The translations under genes and the position numbers were made by a program. Under the pieces are notes generated by a model. It was given only the letters and a program-made list of their open reading frames with translations, searched no databases and was not told the DNA's origin. Below, one piece after another: positions 1-6,153 of a stretch of DNA of 10,123 nucleotides (positions are counted from its first letter, which is position 1; every line of letters begins with the position of its first letter). The stretch covers positions 1-10,123 of the forward strand of contig JAICUZ010000076.1 of assembly GCA_025935595.1 (NCBI GenBank), given 5' to 3'. The stretch is from Burkholderiales bacterium (GTDB lineage Bacteria; Actinomycetota; Thermoleophilia; Gaiellales; Gaiellaceae).

Positions 1-1
1 C

Positions 2-322
2 GTCCTGCTGCGCGTGATCGTCGTGCCGCTCGAGCTGCCGCTCGACGCCGACCTGACAGAGCAGCTCGACGAGGCGTATCAGCTGCTGGACGACCTGCGC
101 GCGACCGCGGAGGGGTATGGGGTCCGCACCGTCGAGCGCGTCGTCCGCGCCCGGAAGGCGGGACGGGCGATCGTCGACGAGGCCGAGCGCCGCGGCGCGG
201 AGATCATCGTGCTCGGCGCGCCGCGCGGGCGGCACCGCGCGATCTTCGGCCACACGGTGGACTACGTGCTGAAGCACGCGCCGTCACGGGTCATGGTCGC
301 GGCGGGGAAGCGCGCGGCGTGA
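2..322 (+). CDS. C-terminal universal stress protein (USP) domain, 5'-truncated
   Basis: The reading frame is open from the window edge to a TGA at 320-322, so this is the last 106 residues of a larger protein. It shows the second half of a USP fold: a long helix, a strand ending in IIVLG, a glycine-containing loop, and a closing helix and strand (VDYVLKHAPSRVMVA). USP domains are small alpha/beta nucleotide-binding or regulatory modules. The piece VPLELPLD (bases 23-46) recurs exactly at residues 523-530 of the permease encoded next, and the rest of the domain aligns well without gaps until the glycine loop. The missing upstream part may therefore be a second APC permease fused to a USP domain, making a tandem duplicate; a stand-alone USP is the alternative. 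The final loop reads GAPRGRHRAIFGHT, so its glycines are not at the usual G-2x-G-9x-G(S/T) spacing and ATP binding is uncertain. Its stop overlaps the next start (TGATG). Confidence 0.8.
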   Translation, partial: VLLRVIVVPLELPLDADLTEQLDEAYQLLDDLRATAEGYGVRTVERVVRARKAGRAIVDEAERRGAEIIVLGAPRGRHRAIFGHTVDYVLKHAPSRVMVAAGKRAA

Positions 323-489
323 TGTACCGGGCGCTCACGACCATCTCCGCCTCGCTGCTCGTGGCACTCGGCGTCGTGATGCTCGTCGTCACGCTGCTGC
401 ACGGCTTCGGCGTCGGTGTGGTGCTCGGCGTGCTGTTCATCGCCGCCGGCGCCGGCCGCCTCTGGCTGCTCCGAAGGAAGGCGACCTAA
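322..489 (+). CDS. Small two-helix membrane protein, 55 residues, unknown function
   Basis: The ATG at 322 overlaps the preceding TGA (TGATG), and the TAA at 487-489 overlaps the ATG of the permease (TAATG), so translation is probably coupled on both sides. A purine-rich stretch, ggggaag at 304-310, is a modest ribosome site. The protein has a short N-terminus (MYR), a hydrophobic helix at about residues 8-27, a His-Gly-Phe-Gly turn at 28-30, a second glycine- and valine-rich helix at about 31-50, and a basic end (RRKAT). Basic residues at both ends predict both termini in the cytoplasm. The codons are GC-rich at the third position like the neighbours, which supports real coding. I do not recognise a family. 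Its position between two USP-domain proteins, the second a transporter, suggests an accessory microsubunit of the transporter, but that is inference. Confidence 0.72.
   Translation: MYRALTTISASLLVALGVVMLVVTLLHGFGVGVVLGVLFIAAGAGRLWLLRRKAT
474..481 (+). promoter_or_regulatory. Ribosome binding site of the APC-USP permease
   Basis: The sequence aaggaagg lies 7 bases before the ATG at 489, inside the last codons of the small membrane protein gene. It is one of the two clearest Shine-Dalgarno sites in the window and supports the chosen permease start. Confidence 0.65.
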
Positions 490-2384
490 TGGCCCGCAAG
501 CTGCCGGGGCTGAAACGCGAGCTCGACGCGCGCGTGCTCTACTCGGTCGCGTACGGCGAGATCGCGTCGTCGATCTACTTCGCGCTCGGCGTGCTGGCCG
601 CGAATGCGCTCGGCTTCACACCGCTCGTGCTGCTCTTCGTCGGTGCGCTCTTCCTGATCGTGTCGCTCTCGTACGCGGAAGGGACGGCGGCGCTCCCCGA
701 GACGGGCGGTGCGGCGACATTCGTCCGTCGTGCGACCAACGACCTGTTCGGGTTCATGACGGGCTGGTCGCTGTTCCTCGACTACCTGATCGTGATCGCC
801 TTGTCCGCGCTCTTCCTGCCGCATTACCTTGCGGGCGCGCTGCAGGTGAACGCGATCGACCGGTCGCCCTGGGACGTCATCGTGGCGGTCGGCGTCATCG
901 CGGTCGTGGCGCTCGTGCGGATGGTGCGGCGGCCGTCGCTCTACGGCCTCGGAATCGTCGTGCCCGCACTCGATCTCCTGACCCAGCTCCTGCTGGTCGT
1001 GCTCGGGCTGGCGCTCGTCTTCTCGCCACACGCCCTCGCGCACGGCACGTCGCTCGGGTCGAACCCGTCCTGGCACGATCTCGCGTTCGCGCTGCCGCTG
1101 GGGATGCTGGCGTTCACGGGGCTCGAGACGGTCGCCAACCTGGCCGAGGAAGCGAGGCGGCCAGGCGTCGACCTGCCCCGATCGCTGTTCGGGGCGATCG
1201 CGACCGTCGTGACCGTGTATGCGGCGATCGCGGTGGTCGCGCTCTCGGCGTTTCCCGGACCGAAGACGAAGCTCGGCACGGAATGGGTGAATGCGCCGCT
1301 GCTCGGCGTCGCAGACCGCCTCGACCACAAGCTGCCGTGGGACCTCGGCGGGGTGCTGCGCTTCTACGTCGGCATCACGGGCGCGCTCATCCTGCTCGCC
1401 GCGGTGACGACGTCGGTCTCCGGGTTCTCGCGGCTCGCCTACTCGCTCGGAGAGCACGGTCAGCTTCCCCGCGCGTTCGGGCGGTTGAGCCGGCGCGCGC
1501 ATGTGTCGCCGTACGCGATCTTCTCGGCCGCGGTCGTCTCGTCGGCGATCGTGGTGGGCGCCGCATCCGTGAAGAGCGACGACGTGGCGTTCCTCGCCAG
1601 CCTGTTCTCGTTCGGCGTCCTCCTCGCGTTCACCGCCGCGCAGCTGGCGGTGATCAAGCTGCGCATCGACGAGCCCGAGCTGTCACGGCCGTACCGCGCG
1701 CCGTTCTCGGTGACGATCCGCGGCAGTGAAATCCCTCTGCCCGCGATCGTCGGCGCCTTCGCGACGTTCGCGGTATGGGTCGTCGCGATGGCGACGCACC
1801 CGGCAGCCCGGTACGCAGGCCCGCTCTGGCTGCTCGCCGGCCTGGTGATCTTCGTCAGCGTGCGCCTCGCCCGAGGCGAGGGCCTGCTCGAACGGGTCGA
1901 AGCGCCCGACGAGCGCCATGTCGTTCCCGTCGCCCAGTTCAAGCGGATCCTCGTCCCGATGAAGCTCGGGGTGATCGGCGAGGAGATGCTCGCCACCGCC
2001 GTCAAGCTGGCGTCCGAGCATGGGGCCGAGGTGCAGGCGCTGCACGTCATCCGCGTTCCGCTGGAGCTGCCGCTCGACGCGCCGCTCCTCGAGCAGGAGG
2101 AGCGGGCGGAGGCGTCGCTCGCCGAGGCGAAGCTCCTCGGCTCCGACTTCGGCGTGACGGTTCAAGGGACGACGGTTCGCGCCCGCGCGATCGGCCACGC
2201 AATCGTTGCCCAGGCGGAAGAGGTCCACGCCGACCTGATCGTCCTCGGCTCGGCACCGAAGTGGCGCCGGCAGTCGCGGTTCTTCTCGCCGACGGTCGAC
2301 TTCGTCCTCCGCCGCGCGCCGTGCGAGGTGCTGATCGTCGCCTTTCCCCAGACGGTCATGGACGAGGAACTCGCCGCGACGTAG
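489..2384 (+). CDS. APC-superfamily permease with C-terminal universal stress domain
   Basis: This 631-residue integral membrane transporter has about twelve helices in residues 14-460, a hydrophilic linker at about 461-481 and a cytoplasmic USP domain at about 482-625 (opening FKRILVPMK). Helix 1 carries the broken-helix motif SVAYGEIASS (19-28). The APC signatures PETGG in the helix 2-3 loop, LDY at 97-99 and FTGLE at 209-213 are visible. Automatic naming would be amino-acid permease. However, the fused USP domain, the size and the two TrkA-type genes directly downstream resemble the KimA-like K+ importers, where Asp, Tyr, Thr and Glu at equivalent places line the ion site. Those residues are also common in amino-acid carriers, so the substrate is open. 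The USP glycine loop is degenerate (GSAPKWRRQSRFFSPT), lacking the second and third glycines. The start is fixed by the aaggaagg site and the TAATG overlap. The next gene follows after 24 bases. Confidence 0.9.
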   Translation: MARKLPGLKRELDARVLYSVAYGEIASSIYFALGVLAANALGFTPLVLLFVGALFLIVSLSYAEGTAALPETGGAATFVRRATNDLFGFMTGWSLFLDYLIVIALSALFLPHYLAGALQVNAIDRSPWDVIVAVGVIAVVALVRMVRRPSLYGLGIVVPALDLLTQLLLVVLGLALVFSPHALAHGTSLGSNPSWHDLAFALPLGMLAFTGLETVANLAEEARRPGVDLPRSLFGAIATVVTVYAAIAVVALSAFPGPKTKLGTEWVNAPLLGVADRLDHKLPWDLGGVLRFYVGITGALILLAAVTTSVSGFSRLAYSLGEHGQLPRAFGRLSRRAHVSPYAIFSAAVVSSAIVVGAASVKSDDVAFLASLFSFGVLLAFTAAQLAVIKLRIDEPELSRPYRAPFSVTIRGSEIPLPAIVGAFATFAVWVVAMATHPAARYAGPLWLLAGLVIFVSVRLARGEGLLERVEAPDERHVVPVAQFKRILVPMKLGVIGEEMLATAVKLASEHGAEVQALHVIRVPLELPLDAPLLEQEERAEASLAEAKLLGSDFGVTVQGTTVRARAIGHAIVAQAEEVHADLIVLGSAPKWRRQSRFFSPTVDFVLRRAPCEVLIVAFPQTVMDEELAAT

Positions 2385-2408
2385 GTCGGCGGAGTACGCT
2401 GCGCCGCT

Positions 2409-2828
2409 GTGAAAGCGATCGTCGTCGGATGCGGCCGGGTCGGCTCGGCCGTCGCGCAGCAGCTCCTGGCCTCGGGCTGGGAAGTCACCGTCCTGGACGA
2501 GAACGAGGACGCCCTGGGGCGGCTCGGTGAGAGCTGGACCGGCGGCTTCGTCGTCGGCCACGGCATGGACCTGACGTTGCTCCGCGAGGCCGGGGTCGAG
2601 GAGGCGGACGCAGTCGTCGTCACGACCGACGGCGACAACACCAACCTCGTGATCGCGCAGGCCGCGCAGAAGCACTTCGAGGTGCCGACGGTGATCGTCC
2701 GTGTGCTCGACCCGGCGCGCGCGCAGTTCTACGCGACCAAGGGCCTGCGGATCGTGTGCCCGACATCGTCCGCGATCGAGACGCTCGTCTCGGCGGTGCG
2801 CCACGCGGAAGAGGAAGCGACGGTCTAG
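2409..2828 (+). CDS. TrkA-type protein, RCK N-terminal domain only
   Basis: This 139-residue cytoplasmic protein consists of one Rossmann domain. It has the dinucleotide loop GCGRVG at residues 7-12 and an acidic residue, D30, at the end of strand 2, the usual ribose-binding position for NAD(H). It continues through GMDLTLLREAGVEEADAVVV to a terminal helix. In the Trk/Ktr family such RCK domains form rings that gate cation transporters in response to nucleotides. The RCK C-terminal (TrkA-C) domain is absent, so it is shorter than the usual 215-230 residues; nothing suggests a frameshift, because the next gene begins 2 bases past the stop. The GTG start has only a distant GGAG (2391-2394). The downstream gene encodes a full TrkA protein, so the two probably form a mixed ring. 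Paired TrkA genes (ceoB/ceoC type) are known in actinobacteria, but here no channel subunit is adjacent, leaving the APC-USP permease as the most obvious partner (inference). Confidence 0.88.
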   Translation: MKAIVVGCGRVGSAVAQQLLASGWEVTVLDENEDALGRLGESWTGGFVVGHGMDLTLLREAGVEEADAVVVTTDGDNTNLVIAQAAQKHFEVPTVIVRVLDPARAQFYATKGLRIVCPTSSAIETLVSAVRHAEEEATV

Positions 2829-2830
2829 GC

Positions 2831-3487
2831 GTGTACGTCCTGATCGCCGGAGGCGGCAAGGTGGGGGCGAACCTGACCCGGTCGCTGCTCCGCGCCGGGC
2901 ACGAGGTGACGCTGATCGAGCAGAAGCCGTACCGGTTCGATCAGCTCGAGGCGGAGTTCGAGCACCAGGTGATCCGCGGCGATGCGACCGAGCTGTTCGT
3001 GCTCGAGCGCGCCGGCATCACGCGGCCGCCGGATCTCGTCGTCGCGGCGACGGGCGACGACGAGGACAACATCGTCATCTGCCAGCTCGCCCGCGAGCGC
3101 TACGGCGTCGACAACGTGATCGCACGCATCAACGACCCACGCAACCAGGCGTACTTCGATCTGCTCGGCATCTCGCCGACCGTCTCTGCGACCGGCGCGA
3201 TCATGGGCCTGATCGAGCACGAGGTGCCGGAGCACGGCCTCGTCCAGCTGCTCGAGCTGCGCAAGGAGAACCTCGAGATCGTCGAGGTGACCGTCGACAA
3301 GGGCGCGAACTGCCACGGCAAGCGCGTCCGCGCGCTTCAGCTCCCGGACGGGGCGCGGTTGATCTCGGTCGTCCGTGCGGGCAAGGCGGAGATCCCGGAC
3401 GACGAGACCCAGCTCGAGATCGGCGACCAGGTGCTCGCGATCCTCGAGCCGGGCAAAGAGGACGAGCTCCGCCGCGCTCTCCTGTAA
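2831..3487 (+). CDS. TrkA-family protein with RCK_N and RCK_C domains
   Basis: This 218-residue cytoplasmic regulator is complete for the family. The RCK_N domain (1 to about 130) has GGGKVG at residues 7-12 and acidic E30 after strand 2, then RGDATELFVLERAGI and a helix-rich dimer region. RCK_C (about 136-215) ends with the typical ISVVRAGKAEIPDDETQLE and GDQVLAI segments, the domain that binds ligands in many Trk/Ktr proteins. I place the start at the GTG 2 bases after the preceding stop. The frame is open further upstream, but an earlier start would overlap the previous gene deeply and add residues before the first Rossmann strand. GAGGAA at 2811-2816 is a weak, distant ribosome site. It probably acts with the preceding short TrkA protein to sense nucleotides and control cation flux. 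The transporter it gates is not proven by the window. Confidence 0.92.
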   Translation: MYVLIAGGGKVGANLTRSLLRAGHEVTLIEQKPYRFDQLEAEFEHQVIRGDATELFVLERAGITRPPDLVVAATGDDEDNIVICQLARERYGVDNVIARINDPRNQAYFDLLGISPTVSATGAIMGLIEHEVPEHGLVQLLELRKENLEIVEVTVDKGANCHGKRVRALQLPDGARLISVVRAGKAEIPDDETQLEIGDQVLAILEPGKEDELRRALL

Positions 3488-3511
3488 CCGGGACAGCTAC
3501 CTTTCCAGCCG

Positions 3512-5083
3512 GTGCGTCGCCCGGCCACCCCAGTCGCCCTGGCGTGGGCCGCCACGCTGGCGGGCATGATCTCGATCGTCTCGGCGCTCACGCCCGAGTT
3601 CGCGGACCGGACCGACCTGATCGACGGCATCCTGCCGCCCGGGGTGCCGGAAGCGGCGCGGACGGTGGCGCTGGCGCTCGGGTTGGCGATGATCTTTCTC
3701 TCGCGCGGGCTGGCGCGGCGCAAGCGGCGGGCCTGGGCGCTCGCGGTCGCGCTGGTGATCGTGTCGGCGATCGCGCACCTCGCGAAGGGCCTCGACGTCG
3801 AGGAGGCGAGCATCCACCTTCTGTTGCTCGTGGCGCTTCTGCGCTCGCGGCGGCACTTCGTCGCACCGGGCGATCCCGCGACCCTCGTGCCGCTTCTGCA
3901 GGTGGCGGTCGCACTCGCGGTCGCGGTGCCGGTCCTCCTGGTCGGCCTCTACGACACAGACGTGTACTCGCGGCGCATCGAGGTCGCTCTCGCGCTGCTC
4001 GTGGGAGCCCTCGGCTTCCGCGCGCTGTGGCTGTGGCTGCGACCGCAAGGCGTGCCTCCCGCGGTCGGCGAGGAGCGGGCACGCGCCGCCGAGCTCGTGC
4101 AGGCGCACGGCCGCGACAGCCTCGCGTACTTCGCCTTGCGCCGCGACAAGAGCTACTTCTTCTCGCCGAGCGGCCGCTCGTTCCTCGCCTACCGCGTGGT
4201 CGGCGGGACGGCGCTCGTCGCGGGCGACCCGATCGGCGACACTGCCGAGCGCCGTGAGCTCGTGCGCGAGTTCGTCCGAGTCGCACACGCGAAGGGCTGG
4301 CGCGTCGCGGTCGCGGGTGCGGCGAACGAGGCGCTCGAGGACTATGCGTCGCTCGGCTTCAAGTCGATGTACCTCGGCGACGAGGCGGTCATTCGACCGG
4401 CGACGTTCTCGCTCGAGGGCCGGGCGATCCGGAAGGTGCGCCAGTCGGTCTCTCGGCTCGAGAAGACCGGGTACCGCGTCGAGGTGCTGTCGACCGCCGA
4501 CGCCGACGAGGCGTTGCGCGCGCAGGTGCGCGCGGTGTCGGAGGAGTGGCGCGGCAACTGGCCGGAGCGCGGGTTCACGATGGCGATGGACGCGCTCTTC
4601 CTCTATCCGGACACCGTGCTCGCGGTCGCCGTCGCGCCCGACGGCCGAGTCGGCGGGTTCCTGCAGCTCGTCCCGTCCCCGGCGAGCGAGGGTTACTCGC
4701 TCGCGTCGATGCGCCGCCGCGGCGACACCCCGAACGGGCTGATGGAGTTCCTGATCACGGAGACGGTCGCGTGGGCGCGGCAGCATGCGGTCACGGAGGT
4801 GTCGCTCAACTTCGCAGTGTTCGCGGACTTCATGCGTTCCGGCGAAGACGCGACGCGGGCCACGAGGTCGCTCCGGTGGCTGCTGCTCAAGGGCGACCGG
4901 CTGTTCCAGCTCGAGCGGCTGCACAGCTTCAATCGCAAGTTCTTCCCCGATTGGCGGCGCCGCTACTTCTGCTTCGAGCGGTGGGCAGACCTGCCGCTGG
5001 CGGGGCTCGCGTACCTGCATGCGGAGTCGCTCCTCACGCCGCCGGGCCCGTGGGTGCGCTCGCACGACCTGGCGGCGCAGTGA
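3512..5083 (+). CDS. Membrane-anchored DUF2156 protein, phosphatidylglycerol aminoacyltransferase-like (MprF synthase type)
   Basis: This 523-residue protein has about six membrane helices in residues 8-190, then a cytoplasmic DUF2156 (double GNAT-like) domain at about 200-505. The family transfers an amino acid, classically lysine or alanine, from aminoacyl-tRNA to phosphatidylglycerol at the inner leaflet, changing membrane charge. Visible signatures are GDPIGD at 238-243, EEWRGNWPERGF in the middle, VSLNFAVFADF, and the closing FNRKFFPDWRRRY ending at 485, which matches the MprF-like F-x-P-x-W-x-x-R-Y pattern. It is far shorter than full MprF (over 800 residues) and lacks the long multi-helix flippase half. 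No lysyl-tRNA synthetase domain, as in mycobacterial LysX, is present. The GTG start at 3512 has no convincing ribosome site, and an ATG at 3566-3568 is a possible alternative, though it would cut into helix 1. The amino acid transferred cannot be told. The stop overlaps the next start (GTGA). Confidence 0.85.
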   Translation: MRRPATPVALAWAATLAGMISIVSALTPEFADRTDLIDGILPPGVPEAARTVALALGLAMIFLSRGLARRKRRAWALAVALVIVSAIAHLAKGLDVEEASIHLLLLVALLRSRRHFVAPGDPATLVPLLQVAVALAVAVPVLLVGLYDTDVYSRRIEVALALLVGALGFRALWLWLRPQGVPPAVGEERARAAELVQAHGRDSLAYFALRRDKSYFFSPSGRSFLAYRVVGGTALVAGDPIGDTAERRELVREFVRVAHAKGWRVAVAGAANEALEDYASLGFKSMYLGDEAVIRPATFSLEGRAIRKVRQSVSRLEKTGYRVEVLSTADADEALRAQVRAVSEEWRGNWPERGFTMAMDALFLYPDTVLAVAVAPDGRVGGFLQLVPSPASEGYSLASMRRRGDTPNGLMEFLITETVAWARQHAVTEVSLNFAVFADFMRSGEDATRATRSLRWLLLKGDRLFQLERLHSFNRKFFPDWRRRYFCFERWADLPLAGLAYLHAESLLTPPGPWVRSHDLAAQ

Positions 5084-6153
5084 GGCCGGCGCTCGCCGGC
5101 ATTCTCGTCCTGCTCCTGTTCGCCGCGGGAGCCTCCGCGCGCAGCAGCGCGCTGCATCTCGTACGCATCGCGCACTTCAATGCTCCGGTGTACGCGACCA
5201 CCGCTCCCGGCGAGCCCGGCAGCCTCTACGTCGTCGAACAGGCGGGCGTCATCCGCGTACTGTCGGGTGGAACGATCCGATCGACACCGTTCCTCGACAT
5301 CCGTTCGCAGGTGCTGAGTGGGGGAGAACAGGGTCTGCTCTCGGTGGCATTCGATCCCGCGTACCAGAAGTCGCACCGGTTCTTCATCGACTACACCGAC
5401 CGCAGCGGAGACACGCACGTCGTCGAGTACCGATCGAACGGGACACGCGCGATCCCGTCCTCGGCGAAGCAGCGCCTCTTCGTCAAGGACTTCGCGCCGA
5501 ACCACAACGGCGGCCAATTGCAGTTCGGCCCCGACGGCCGCTTGTACTGGGGGAACGGTGACGGCGGCGGCGCAGGCGACCCCGGCGGTAACGGGCAGAG
5601 CCTCGCGCGGCCGTTCGCGAAGATCATGCGCCTGAACATCAACGCGACAAGCCCGCGCTGGACGCTCGTCGCGTACGGACTGCGCAACCCGTGGCGCTTC
5701 AGCTTCGACAAGAAGACCGGCGACCTCTATATCGGCGACGTCGGCCAGGACAACTGGGAGGAAGTCGACTACCTGAAGCGCGGCACGGAAACGGTCGCCA
5801 ACTTCGGATGGAACCGCTACGAGGGCAAGCACGGATACGACGGCATCACGAAGCTGCTCGCGCGCGGCGTGTATCACCCGCCCGTCGCCGAGTATCCGCA
5901 TGCCGACGGCTGCTCCGTCACAGGTGGCTACGTCTACCGCGGCACGAAGATCCCGTCGGCGGTCGGTCGCTACTTCTACGGCGACTACTGCTCCGGGCTC
6001 GTCTGGAGCCTGAAGATGGTCGGCGGCAAGGCGACGAACGTGCGCCGCGAGCCCTTCACCGTCGGAGGGTTGTCGTCGTTCGCACAAGGATCCGACGGCG
6101 AGCTGTACCTCATGTCCGTGAACTCCGGCAACCTCTTCCGGCTCACGGCGTGA
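5080..6153 (+). CDS. Secreted PQQ-dependent glucose/sorbosone-type sugar dehydrogenase
   Basis: This 357-residue quinoprotein belongs to the soluble glucose/aldose dehydrogenase family (COG2133/GSDH, YliI-like), a six-bladed propeller that oxidises aldoses outside the cytoplasmic membrane with PQQ and Ca2+. A Sec signal peptide occupies residues 1-20 (MRPALAG, hydrophobic core, ASA). The mature part shows LYVVEQAGVIRVL, GGEQGLLSVAFDP, then NHNGGQLQFGPDGRLYWGNG with H142 at the place of the catalytic base (His144 in Acinetobacter enzyme), and GLRNPWRFSF with R202-N203 at the PQQ-contacting Arg-Asn. GDVGQDNWEEVDYL, NFGWNRYEG and YFYGDYCSG are also typical. The GTG start overlaps the preceding TGA (GTGA) and puts the signal peptide exactly at the N-terminus. 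The frame is open upstream, but that part is out-of-frame translation of the DUF2156 gene. The sugar substrate is unknown, and no PQQ synthesis genes lie in the window. Confidence 0.9.
   Translation: MRPALAGILVLLLFAAGASARSSALHLVRIAHFNAPVYATTAPGEPGSLYVVEQAGVIRVLSGGTIRSTPFLDIRSQVLSGGEQGLLSVAFDPAYQKSHRFFIDYTDRSGDTHVVEYRSNGTRAIPSSAKQRLFVKDFAPNHNGGQLQFGPDGRLYWGNGDGGGAGDPGGNGQSLARPFAKIMRLNINATSPRWTLVAYGLRNPWRFSFDKKTGDLYIGDVGQDNWEEVDYLKRGTETVANFGWNRYEGKHGYDGITKLLARGVYHPPVAEYPHADGCSVTGGYVYRGTKIPSAVGRYFYGDYCSGLVWSLKMVGGKATNVRREPFTVGGLSSFAQGSDGELYLMSVNSGNLFRLTA

Noticed and set aside
2756..2830. An earlier ATG start for the second TrkA protein.
   Set aside because: It would overlap the first TrkA gene by about 70 bases and add residues before the first Rossmann strand. 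The GTG at 2831 gives the standard N-terminus MYVLIAGGG.
3497..5065. A very long minus-strand open frame opposite the DUF2156 gene, and similar long frames elsewhere (for example 486-1502 and 4963-6273 minus).
   Set aside because: Very GC-rich DNA lacks stop codons in several frames. These translations are Arg-, His- and Glu-rich with no domain, membrane or signal pattern, while the plus strand carries recognisable families.
4546..6153. A single 535-codon open frame running from inside the DUF2156 gene through the sugar dehydrogenase, suggesting a fusion.
   Set aside because: The first 178 codons lie out of frame within the well-supported DUF2156 gene and read as Arg/Ala-rich low-quality protein. 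A clean signal peptide begins exactly at the GTG at 5080, which overlaps the upstream stop.
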